Of a stretch of 64,000 bases of DNA, positions 10,077 to 19,037 are shown in pieces; the stretch's first letter is position 1; each line of letters begins with the position of its first letter. This DNA is from Acrasis kona. Taxonomy: Eukaryota; Heterolobosea; Eutetramitea; Acrasida; Acrasidae. The notes beneath the pieces were generated by a model that did no database searches, was not told where the DNA came from, and saw only the letters and a program-made list of their open reading frames with translations. A program made the position numbers and the translations under genes. Where the stretch lies: the NCBI GenBank assembly GCA_026419775.2, contig JAOPGA020001603.1:62001-126000 (forward strand), given 5' to 3'.

Positions 10077-10861
10077 TTACAAACCAGACTTTAGAATCTT
10101 GATAAAGTCTGCAGTTAATGATGCACCTCCGACCAAGAATCCATCAATGTCCTTCTCCTTGATCAACACTTCAGCGTTGTCTCCCTTGACGCTTCCTCCG
10201 TATAAAATGCGGACCTTATCGGCAACTTCCTCTGAAACATTCTTTCTTAACCATTCACGCAAGTCAGCGTGGACTTGTTGTGCTTGTTGAGGTGTGGCAA
10301 CTTTTCCGGTTCCAATTGCCCAAACTGGCTCGTAGGCGATGACAACCTTGTCCCAATCCTTAATGACGTTGGCATAAGCTTGCAACTGACGGGTGGTGAC
10401 CTCATTAGTCTTGTTCTCCTCTCTTTCTTGGAGAGTCTCACCAATACAGGCGATCGCAGTGAGGCCTGCATCTACTGCAACTTTGACCTTGTGGGCGGCA
10501 ACCTCGTCGGTTTCGTGGTATAAGCTTCTGCGCTCGCTGTGACCAACAATAGCATAGTGCAATCCAATGTCCTTTAACATGGATACGCTTACTTCGCCTG
10601 TATAGGCACCACTCTCTGCGACAAAGTTTTGAGCACTAACGTGGAAATCCTTGCGCAATGATTCGTGAACCTTTGCAAGATGGATCAAAGTTGGGGCAAC
10701 AACAACGTCGATCTTGGATCCGTCAACATCCTTGGCGTCATTTAGAATTTTAACCAACTTATCTACAGATTCTTGTGTACCGTTCTTAATTGTGTGAGCA
10801 TAAGAATTATTTGTATACTTACGCATTTCCAGTTACCACCGAAGAAGGGTTTGCGTGCCAT
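10077..10861 (-). CDS. TPI: Triosephosphate isomerase
   Basis: Two exons: 10823-10861 and 10077-10784, with a 38-bp intron (GTAAGT...TTAAG) placed directly after the active-site segment GGNWKC. The product is about 248 residues, the normal family length. It interconverts dihydroxyacetone phosphate and glyceraldehyde 3-phosphate in glycolysis. The catalytic Lys (NWKC), the electrophilic His (IVGHSERR) and the catalytic Glu (AYEPVWAIGTG) are all present, as are the phosphate-binding YGGSV and GFLVGGASL loops. The stop TAA is followed at once by TAAATT, forming an AATAAA signal. Upstream lies the 5' region shared with the downstream neighbour. No targeting peptide is seen, so it is probably cytosolic. 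Confidence 0.97.
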
Positions 10862-11044
10862 TGTTTGTTTCGTTTGTTCAATAATTACAACAGAGGTGCG
10901 GGCAAAATTTACACCGGGTTCATCAAACATGTTGAAAAATACTGTATAGCACCATTTTGAGTTGTTACTGCAGAAACATGATTTCATGAACACAAGAATT
11001 AATTTTATAGCAAAGGAGATACAACATTGAAAACATTTTTTATT

Positions 11045-11488
11045 TTAAAAATTACTAACTTCACAATATATTGGTGAATGTCTGATTAACGGCGATGGTT
11101 CTGTAACTTCAGTAAAATCTTCGACTTCCGATATACTCAACAATGAAGAATTGGGTTTTGATGTTGTACATGGCACAGATTTCTTATTGACTGCTTCTGT
11201 GATGAAACCAAGCCAACGACGCGCTTCTACCACACAGTCTACCCTCAACTTGTAACGACGAAGTAATAAACCTCCACTAACATTGATTTGAAATCTATCA
11301 TTATTGTCCATTTCAACTTTTGCATTTATTAGGCATATAGCTCCCCTTGGCATTAGATCAGTATCACTCAAAAAATAATACAAGTATGCTCCTCTCAACT
11401 TGAAGTATCTTCTGCAAAATCCCTTCTTGATCTTGCAATTCTTCAACAAGTATCCAGTGCATATAGCGTCCTCAAACAATGCAGGCAT
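11045..11488 (-). CDS. Small PH-domain protein
   Basis: An intact frame of 147 residues. Residues about 8-105 form one PH domain: a start strand TGYLLKNCKIKKGFCRRYFKL, a mid segment GAYLYYFLSD, and the C-terminal helix with the conserved Trp (VVEARRWLGFITEAV). The tail is short and Ser/Glu-rich. It resembles the two PH domains of the gene at 8446 in layout and probably serves as a membrane-recruited adaptor. Lipid specificity cannot be judged. Confidence 0.75.
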   Translation of the reverse strand: MPALFEDAICTGYLLKNCKIKKGFCRRYFKLRGAYLYYFLSDTDLMPRGAICLINAKVEMDNNDRFQINVSGGLLLRRYKLRVDCVVEARRWLGFITEAVNKKSVPCTTSKPNSSLLSISEVEDFTEVTEPSPLIRHSPIYCEVSNF

Positions 11489-12934
11489 AATAACTAGTAA
11501 TGGTATTTGTGATTTAGGGTGTGTTGTTTAAAAATATTCTTGTTTAATATCGAGCATAGTTACCGACATGATTCTCATTGTTGTGACGAATCAATGAACT
11601 ACAATAAGGAGGGCTAAATGAAATATACAACAAAAAAGGCTGTGCTACCTGGGACACAATGGACATGCTCACATGAAGGTAAGAATCAAATTTATTAAAG
11701 TATTGATAAATTCAAATCTCTTGTCGCATTCAAATCAACGAAGAGTATAAACTTATCAACACGCAGAAGTAAGCGAGTTTCGATACAGTCACTTTGTGAT
11801 ATGTTCTTGAATTTAATTAAATGAATGTTTTACACTCGAACCAAATACTACTTTCGATTTGTGATAGTTCTGAATATTTTGTGGTGTGTTTACTGGTGGT
11901 TTAACAAAATTCGTTATAATATCCCACTACGATTTTCTTATGTGTTGTTCCTTAATCATCCATGGGTCTGTTTAAAGTGCAGTGACGAGAGGTATTAATA
12001 TTTTGATGCCATTTGATGTGCCTCTCGATTTAAAATATTTCTTTCACTAACGATTTATTAGACAAGACATAATCACTTTTGCATTTGTTTTCACGTTACA
12101 TTCTTATATGCATAAAAGTTGCAGTGCACTTGGACCCTTTGTTATAACACAATTACCGAACAGAAGATAACACAACAAAAAAATTCAAATCAGATTGTAG
12201 ACTAGCGTTTATTGGAACATTTAAAAGTGTCTAACATGCTTGAAAAGTTGATTAGAAGAAACTATTGTCGTAAAAGTCTTTTTTATTGTTGCAAACTTCG
12301 ACGTATTTGAGTGCTTGTGGGGAGGTGTCTTAGGAAGTAGAAGTATTTATTTTAGCTGTCATCGATGAGCATAATGGGTAGGCTACTCTTTTTCTGAAAA
12401 CATTAATGTTGTGTTTGGTAATGTATGCATGATAGAAATGTGTGCACGTGGGTGGGAGTAAACGAATGTTAATCATTTAATATGTAATGGTTCGCTTCTT
12501 GTGACACTTGCGTCAAGTCGTTCTTAACAGATTTTCGTCAAACGGTGTTACGAGTCGTGAGCGAGTAGTAGAAAAGCAAGCTGTTCCAGCCTTCCTAACA
12601 AACGGTGTTACGAGTCGTGAGACCTTACGTTCGTCGTACTAACTGATGATGAGTCCTAGAAGTAGCAGAGCCTCCAATCAAGCGATGAGACTGTCCATGA
12701 TGTGATGTGTTTTTTGTGTTTTGTGTGTGCATGGTATAATTGATTTGATTAAATAGACAAATCCAAAATTCTCCTCGGCGATCTAATTTCTTTTTTATAG
12801 GTTGTATTTTTCAACGTGTCATATGTCAGATGTTATTGTAATAATTAGTAATATTTCTATCTTTATAACCCGACGTTCTTTAAATACGATAATATCAAAA
12901 TAAACCAATTTTATATTAATAACAACAGGATATC
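11489..12934. other. Long gene-poor stretch, possibly a long 5' intron
   Basis: No credible frame is present. A good splice donor follows ACATGAAG at 11679 (GTAAGA) and a good acceptor ends at 12928 (AATAACAACAG), six bases before the ATG at 12935. Joining them would place an upstream ATG (11673) in frame with the 289-residue protein. A 23-bp direct repeat lies at 12539 and 12599. A TGATGATGA string near 12643 resembles a box C, but no matching box D pair was found. Confidence 0.3.
12539..12621. repeat. 23-bp direct repeat, 60-bp period
   Basis: CAAACGGTGTTACGAGTCGT followed by GAG occurs at 12539-12561 and 12599-12621, exactly 60 bp apart and identical. It is in non-coding DNA, with no recognised element family. 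Confidence 0.85.
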
Positions 12935-13804
12935 ATGGTCCAAAATTCCATAACTGCTAACAACACCAGAGCTACAGAGCCCACAATACCACTAGCGAGA
13001 GAACCTCTTGTGCAAAACAATGGTTCAATCACCAACATTGTTGATGAGCCTGTGATTGGAAGCGTTATACAGAAACAAAATCTACAAGTAGTACACAAGC
13101 CAGTCGTTCAAGAAATCCATCAACAAAAAATAATTGAACTGGAGAAGCAAAACATATTCAACAGCGTCCAACAAGATACCATCTTTGAACATGCCACCGC
13201 TCAAACGCAATACGAAGAGGTTGGTAACGCGGGAATTGAGTCTCAACTATCTCAATTAAATGTGGCTCAACAACCATTCATCACCCATCAATCTGGTCAA
13301 TTGAACGAATCTAGTCAAGGAGAAGTAGTGGCACAAATCATCCATCAAGACAATATTGAACATCACGTACAACCAGTCATCACCGAAGTACGTGAACAAA
13401 ACATTGTTCAAGAAGTACTTCACCCAGTAGTACGTAAGGTTAATGAAGAAACCATCATTAGAGAGATAAACAACAACAACAACAACACATTAGATGACAA
13501 CGTCTATTATTCATTCACTCCTGAAGTCGTTCAATTGGAACATTCAAATGATGCAAATCATTTCAATCAACCCACATCCATCACCACCACCAATCATCAA
13601 TCAATCAACGCTCGCAAGCACAAGCACCATCAGCACCTAAAGACCGCTCCAGTGATTACCGGCAAAGTCATGACGAGTAGTAATTTGACTGGACAACCGT
13701 TGACCACCAACACCATGCAACCAATGATTGTGAATCAACCAGTGACAGTGTTTAATCCAGATGTTCAACCTATAGATGGTGTTACTTTTGTGTATCAACA
13801 ATAA
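12935..13804 (+). CDS. Gln/Asn/His-rich repeat protein with PVV/EV motifs
   Basis: An intact 289-codon frame. The protein is rich in Q, N, V and H and carries degenerate short repeats around a V-x-x-P-V-(V/I)-x-E/K-(I/V) core, for example VVHKPVVQEIH, HHVQPVITEVREQ and VLHPVVRKVNEETI. Similar repeats occur in fungal and amoebal proteins often labelled allergen-like or filament-like; that link is tentative. A (N)5 run is coded by a CAA/AAC microsatellite. No signal peptide or membrane segment is present. The stop TAA lies inside CAATAAAA, so stop and polyadenylation signal overlap. A splice acceptor immediately upstream suggests a 5' intron. Confidence 0.65.
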   Translation: MVQNSITANNTRATEPTIPLAREPLVQNNGSITNIVDEPVIGSVIQKQNLQVVHKPVVQEIHQQKIIELEKQNIFNSVQQDTIFEHATAQTQYEEVGNAGIESQLSQLNVAQQPFITHQSGQLNESSQGEVVAQIIHQDNIEHHVQPVITEVREQNIVQEVLHPVVRKVNEETIIREINNNNNNTLDDNVYYSFTPEVVQLEHSNDANHFNQPTSITTTNHQSINARKHKHHQHLKTAPVITGKVMTSSNLTGQPLTTNTMQPMIVNQPVTVFNPDVQPIDGVTFVYQQ

Positions 13805-15154
13805 AATGATTCAAATGTTAATCTCTTGTTGCAAATGTGTCATATGATTCTGTTATTAGTGGTCAAAGTAGTAATTTATTGACTACATCAACAATTAGTC
13901 AGGAACGTGATGAAAAAGAATACCATGAGTTTTGACTTGGTCGAAATTACTCTAGTTCTGAAAGTGTAATTTCGTCAAGTCCGGTTCATCGCCACCAGCC
14001 ATTTCTAATGCTTCTACTCAATGGATTTGCAAACCTCTTGAAGTATTACTATTACTATCGATGGCGGACCCCGAGAGAAACCTCCTGATGGCATGTAACA
14101 TCCACAATCCCTCCGATCCAGGCAGTAGATTAACTCTTTTGGTGTTGCGTATCAACATTGCTCCACATTGTTTAAAAAGGTCAGACGTGTTGATTGAAAA
14201 CTGATTTATTTTTGGAATAGACGTCTATTCCACAAAATTACAAAGTAACAATGATCCTCATCACCACGTGGTCACTAGTGGCATGCAGTTTATATGGATA
14301 TCCTAATGGGCATCTCGTTCCAAATTACTAAAACATGATACAAATCTCATTCAACTTTTGATCAAAACGTTCTTCGGTGATCAATATTATCGACCATCAA
14401 AATTTGTAGATGATTACATCATATCATCAATATAATAAACAAATTTGCACTTCTTGTCATCCGATCCAAGTCAAATATGATCTCGCAGAGGAGGACGCCT
14501 GGCGCATCTAAAAATAAGTTCGACACCTGGATTGGGCTCAATATAATAGTTATGTTAAAAATAAATAGGCACACCTATTGTTCAATATGTCCGATGCTTT
14601 GTTCTCGTCGCACTATGCCTGAGTTCTTATGGTTATGGAGGAAAAACAACTCAAAGTTTGAAAAAGCCTAAAAATAAGTTCGACAGTGCGTCAAAAATTA
14701 AAAACCGTCCTGCTCTGTAGTGTATTTGGTTACAGATTTCACTCGCTCTGTTATTTATATTATTAAAGCACCAGACAAGTTTGAATCGATGTGTTAGTTC
14801 CATGGATTACTTTTTAAGTCCACGTTGCCATAAGATGTTACAAAATGCAAGCTAATATTATTAGTGAACTATCGTCATAAAACACCAATAATTAGAAAAG
14901 AATTATTTTACTTTTAAATTGAAGTCGTTTCGGTAATGGAGCCCTCTAATCCTAAAATGTCCAACGATGTGAAGGTTTCAAATATTTGGACCTTTGACAT
15001 GCAATGCCATGATGTACTTTTGAATCCATGTAGTACTAAAACGTCGCATCTGCACCCAATGAGGGATCATTCAATCAACCAAATCTAATGACAAAGTTCC
15101 GAATATTGCACACATAAATAGAAAACTTCACTTTTGAAGGATGACAAGAAGAAA
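13805..15154. other. Intergenic region with short repeat pair
   Basis: About 1.3 kb without a convincing gene. CTAAAAATAAGTTCGACA occurs at 14508-14525 and 14668-14685, flanking a 64-codon frame (14477-14671) that shows no recognisable protein features. No RNA gene or TIR structure was seen. Confidence 0.5.
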
Positions 15155-17200
15155 ATGAACGTACAACAAGTGCATGAAGTAGAACTGGTCGAGGACAATG
15201 AATGCAACGACAGCGACGACTCCGAGGGCACAGGGCCGCTCATTAACAAGACAGTTCCCTACAAAGATGCCACTTCTCGCCTAGACTCAAAAATTGTACG
15301 AACAGGCCTTACGATATTTAACGTAGCCATTTTCATAGGTACAGTTTTCCTCTGCTTCAACATTTTCATGCAGAGAAAGTCCCCACTAACCTCCGGTATC
15401 TTAAACACAACAAGTTCGATCACCTCAGGTCAAAACCCACACCCTCTGGACCCACTCACTGCAGGAGAGATTGGAGTTGCTGTTAGCGTACTAAATACGT
15501 ACACCAGCAACCAAACACCGGCCTTGAGTGGAGGTCTGTACAGTCTTGTAACAATATTAGAACCAACCAAAGCTTCCGTTCTGCAATGGAACACCAGCGT
15601 ATCCATCAACCGTAAAGCATTGGTAGTTTACCTCACCAAGCCTTTCGGTACAACCCATACCTATGAAGCAACTGTATCAATAACTGACCAACAAGTGATT
15701 GATTTTAAGAACATTACATCAACAATAAAAGGACAAGCACCAATCACAAGCACCGAAACACAAGATTTGTTAAATGTACTCAAGCAGAATCCTGCATGGA
15801 CCAACGCCATTGCACTCCGTGGTTATGGCACTCAAACACCACTCACAAGCTTCTCAGAATTAAGTTGCTTCCCAAGAGGTTCATCTAAAACAAACAACAC
15901 TGATCGTCTTGTTTGGGTTGAATGCTATCACTCATCAAGTAATGTATGGCTGACACCTGTTGAGGGTTTGTCTGCTCTCGTTGATATTTGTAACAATAAA
16001 GTAATCCAAGTGATTGATGATGGCGTTTCACCATCGCGCACCGTCCGCAGCATCAACCGCAATAGACCTGTATTCAGCGAAGTTTTAAGCTATCAACCTG
16101 GCGGACCTAGCTTTACAATTTCTGGTCATTTTGTACAGTGGGATGGATGGAAGTTTCACTTGAAGCAAGACTTCAAGGCAGGGCTTGTGTTGTCCCTAGT
16201 CACCTTCTTCGATAGAAATGTCATGTATCAAGCGTACTTATCCGAACTAATCACCCAACATACAGATCCTTATCTCGGAAAGATGCATAGAGAGGGACTT
16301 GAAATTGCAGAGTTTGGACTTGGAACCTTCATGGTTGATGTAGGAAGTTCTTGTCCAAGTCATGCCCACAAGATGACCGTAGAGTTTGCTACTTCTAACG
16401 GAGGCACGAGATCTGTGGTTGGTGGTGCTTGTATATTTGAGACTTATAATGGACTTTTAATCTTGAGAGCAAAATACTCAATCAGAAGCTTTGACTACAC
16501 CTTTGATATTGAGTTTGAACGTGGTGGCAGCATCAACTACAAAGTTGCAGTCGACGGTACAGGTGTCATTTTCACAACTCACGACAGAGAGCAATTCATC
16601 GTGAGCGCCAACACCAGTCTGTACCAATCCGACCATTTTTTCACATTCTACCTGGACATTGATGTAGAGTCGGATCACAACAACGCCTTCATGGTCAAAC
16701 GCAGAGAAGAGGTCAGCAAAAATGGAGGAACCGTATTCAGCAAGAGCGGACAGTACATTCATGACACTGGTGCAGCCAAGAGGAACATTGATCCTTCCAT
16801 CATTGAGTTTTGGGCCTTTGTCAAGGTTGGAGCCTTCAACACTGCAACTGGAAACAATGTGTGTTACGAATTGCAACCAGGTCCACACCGACACCCATTC
16901 GTCACTGCAGGTCGCACGGAATATGCAGGTCATCACATATGGGTCACAGAATTTAATGACAATAAAAAGTTCCCAGCCGGTTCCTATGCCAATCAAGGTC
17001 ATGGAGATGGACTTGTGGAGTGGGCCAAGACACCTTCTAACATTTATAAATCGGACATTGTTGCGTGGTACACAATGGGAGTGACGAATTATCCAAGACA
17101 GGAGGATTATCCATACGTTAAAAAGATGGTGTCCGAATTCAAGATTGTTCCCTATAACTTTTTCGAAGATAATGTTTCTGTTAATACGTACAATAAATAA
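15155..17200 (+). CDS. Membrane-anchored copper amine oxidase homologue, predicted catalytically inactive
   Basis: An intact frame of 681 residues from the ATG at 15155. An acidic cytosolic tail is followed by one membrane helix at about 50-71 (TGLTIFNVAIFIGTVFLCFN), giving a type II topology. The rest matches copper amine oxidase: WDGWKFH, AEFGLGTFMVDVGSSCP, the TPQ-strand region (IRSFDYTFDIEF), the HxH region and the C-terminal HHIWVTEFNDNKKFPAGSYANQ and DIVAWYTMGVTNYPRQEDYP. Family enzymes oxidise primary amines using a topaquinone made from Tyr in N-Y-D/E. Here that site is S-F-D-Y (Phe446), the HxH copper pair is S492-D-H494, the third copper His is Asn645, and the catalytic Asp aligns with Glu383. 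The fold is kept while chemistry seems lost, so a binding or structural role is likely. The 3' end overlaps the opposite kinase gene by 49 bp. Confidence 0.85.
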   Translation: MNVQQVHEVELVEDNECNDSDDSEGTGPLINKTVPYKDATSRLDSKIVRTGLTIFNVAIFIGTVFLCFNIFMQRKSPLTSGILNTTSSITSGQNPHPLDPLTAGEIGVAVSVLNTYTSNQTPALSGGLYSLVTILEPTKASVLQWNTSVSINRKALVVYLTKPFGTTHTYEATVSITDQQVIDFKNITSTIKGQAPITSTETQDLLNVLKQNPAWTNAIALRGYGTQTPLTSFSELSCFPRGSSKTNNTDRLVWVECYHSSSNVWLTPVEGLSALVDICNNKVIQVIDDGVSPSRTVRSINRNRPVFSEVLSYQPGGPSFTISGHFVQWDGWKFHLKQDFKAGLVLSLVTFFDRNVMYQAYLSELITQHTDPYLGKMHREGLEIAEFGLGTFMVDVGSSCPSHAHKMTVEFATSNGGTRSVVGGACIFETYNGLLILRAKYSIRSFDYTFDIEFERGGSINYKVAVDGTGVIFTTHDREQFIVSANTSLYQSDHFFTFYLDIDVESDHNNAFMVKRREEVSKNGGTVFSKSGQYIHDTGAAKRNIDPSIIEFWAFVKVGAFNTATGNNVCYELQPGPHRHPFVTAGRTEYAGHHIWVTEFNDNKKFPAGSYANQGHGDGLVEWAKTPSNIYKSDIVAWYTMGVTNYPRQEDYPYVKKMVSEFKIVPYNFFEDNVSVNTYNK

Positions 17201-18339
17201 ATAACATTTAAGTTCTTGTGTTTGACTTGATGTGAGATGAAATAATTTAAAATGTTTTTAATGACTTGCTTTACTACATGGTTGTTCGCCACTCCTTTCC
17301 TCACTCCAATCTCTGAGGCACAGTAAAAGGACATGATTGATGCAAACTGCATCATTCCACCAAGCGATCTCAACTTGGATTGACTTGAGCTCCTCGTCAG
17401 CCAGTACAGACACGCTCCATTAAAAGTATCTCCTGCACCAGTTGTGTCCTTTATTTCAAAAGGGTGTGTCTTCCAAATGCCACATCTTATGATGGTGTAT
17501 GATTTTTTACAATATTTTATGTTGAACAACCTCAAGTTTGGGAGCTCAGATGCTACTCCATCATCTTCCAATGCAATAACTTCGTCAATACTCATGTCAT
17601 CAGCTGGATCAGATCCATCGTCACACCTTGTAATGCATACGCTTCCTCTAGAACCCAATGTAGTGATTAGATGGGAATGGTCACCACCCTTCATCTTGTC
17701 AAATAAATGAAACAAACAATCATAAGAAAATTTATTTTGCTTTTGTAAGTGTTCATGATATTGTAGTGGAAAGTTTGAAGATGTTAGAATAAAGTCTGCA
17801 AATGGAACCAAATCTAGAAGCGAGTCATTCTGAAGCAACCTCTCGCACTCCAAATAAAACATTACTTTGTGTTGTCGTAACAAATTTAAAACTACACCAG
17901 GAAATCTACCGTCTGAAAACACAATACTACAATCTTTAATAAAGTTTGCTTCAACTTCACTGCTTTGCAGGTATGAGCTAGCAGGAGTATGTATACATGT
18001 TCTTGATTGAGTGGATGTGTTCACAATAATGTAGGAAAATCCAGATGTCTGAGATTTGTCTCCCCTTGCAACACGATCAGTGTTAATTCCGTCACTTTCA
18101 AGTTTATTCATAATTAGGTCACCAATAATGTCGCCACCAATCTTGGTAATAATGCTGACTTTTACGTCGCTTCCACCCATTTTTGAAAGTGAAGCTAATG
18201 TGTTTGAGCAATTCCCCCCACCCTCAATATGATGGTCTTTGGATCTTGATTTTGTGTCCTCCTTTGGGTAAGCATCGACCACACTAACAAAGTCAAGGCA
18301 TGCAATCCCGATCCCAACAACACTCGGTTGATTGGCCAT
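17152..18339 (-). CDS. PfkB/ribokinase-family sugar kinase (ketohexokinase-like)
   Basis: The start is the ATG at 18339 (MANQPSVVGIGIACLDFVS); the frame gives about 395 residues. The N-terminal PfkB strand with IACLDF, the HIEGGGNCSNTLASLSKMGG substrate segment and the C-terminal signature DTTGAGDTFNGACLYWL (anion hole and catalytic Asp) are all present. The family phosphorylates sugars, nucleosides or their phosphates with ATP. The GGGNxxNT form and length resemble ketohexokinase and plant-type PfkB kinases, but the substrate is not determined. The C-terminal 30 residues after the last kinase helix are hydrophobic and unusual, and their codons overlap the amine oxidase gene end. The start codon lies only 15 bp from the start of the divergent gene. 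Confidence 0.85.
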   Translation of the reverse strand: MANQPSVVGIGIACLDFVSVVDAYPKEDTKSRSKDHHIEGGGNCSNTLASLSKMGGSDVKVSIITKIGGDIIGDLIMNKLESDGINTDRVARGDKSQTSGFSYIIVNTSTQSRTCIHTPASSYLQSSEVEANFIKDCSIVFSDGRFPGVVLNLLRQHKVMFYLECERLLQNDSLLDLVPFADFILTSSNFPLQYHEHLQKQNKFSYDCLFHLFDKMKGGDHSHLITTLGSRGSVCITRCDDGSDPADDMSIDEVIALEDDGVASELPNLRLFNIKYCKKSYTIIRCGIWKTHPFEIKDTTGAGDTFNGACLYWLTRSSSQSKLRSLGGMMQFASIMSFYCASEIGVRKGVANNHVVKQVIKNILNYFISHQVKHKNLNVIYLLYVLTETLSSKKL

Positions 18340-18354
18340 TACAATAATCTTCAG
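18340..18354. promoter_or_regulatory. 15-bp gap between divergent start codons
   Basis: ATG of the kinase (minus, 18339) and ATG of the BORCS5-like gene (plus, 18355) are separated by 15 bases. Core promoter and 5' UTR of each must therefore overlap the other gene's coding sequence, unless one true start lies further in. Confidence 0.6.
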
Positions 18355-18921
18355 ATGGGAAACGATCAAACAAGGCCCAGAACAGACTCTGGTGCAAGCA
18401 ACATACGGTCAAATGAAAACCAGATTAGTGATCCACTAAATCAAGATGATATTGTTCAGGTTACAACGTTTGAGCAAATGGGCGATGCATCTTCAACTCC
18501 CATCAATGACGACATTCTAAAAAAGCTTGAAATTTTGCCCCATGTCGTGCCCTTTGTCAAGAACTCCACCGACAGTAGTTTCAGTTGGAGTGGCTATAAC
18601 GTTAGATCATCATCACTACCAACATTAGACGGCAGGCCACTTGTTGATCTGTGCGCAGAGATTCAAACTTTTTCTCTTCACAAAACAACATCCATTAAAA
18701 AAACTAATGAACGCATTCAAGAAGACATTAATGCCACCCTGTCCTCGTCCCGACACGTGGCACAAGTGCTCGAAAAGAAGAGCGACAACTTGAAGAAGTT
18801 AGCTTCAGCCCTAAGAGATGTGGAGAGGATAAATAGAAACGTGGACGCATCCAAACAGAGCGTGATTACAATCATGAAACAGTTGAAGGACTTGGAAGAG
18901 ATCTTACCTCACAATGGTTAG
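18355..18921 (+). CDS. BORCS5: BORCS5-like subunit of BLOC-one-related complex
   Basis: A 188-residue frame starting MGNDQT, a good N-myristoylation signal (Gly2, Thr6) exactly where human BORCS5 has MGSEQS. A disordered stretch then leads to QDDIVQVTTFEQ and ILKKLEILPHVVPFV, which parallel the DDIVVV and IKLQEIPTFQPLL segments of BORCS5. The C-terminal half is coiled-coil (LEKKSDNLKKLASALRDVERIN) with a final ILP motif. BORC sits on lysosomes, recruits Arl8 and drives their outward movement. Length is close to the human protein (196). The start choice is fixed by the myristoyl motif. It is divergent from the sugar kinase. Confidence 0.75.
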   Translation: MGNDQTRPRTDSGASNIRSNENQISDPLNQDDIVQVTTFEQMGDASSTPINDDILKKLEILPHVVPFVKNSTDSSFSWSGYNVRSSSLPTLDGRPLVDLCAEIQTFSLHKTTSIKKTNERIQEDINATLSSSRHVAQVLEKKSDNLKKLASALRDVERINRNVDASKQSVITIMKQLKDLEEILPHNG

Positions 18922-19037
18922 TTTAACATTTTCATTTGCAAATATAACAATCTTCACATAGTCAAGGTACAGATTGCTTCTCCCCTCTTTGTAAAATAAA
19001 CACTTTTTTTGTTGTACTCTATCATTGCATCGTTGCC

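Noticed and set aside
12640-12700. Hammerhead ribozyme core suggested by CTGATGA
   Set aside because: No matching GAAA core element and no closing stems were found at the required distances.
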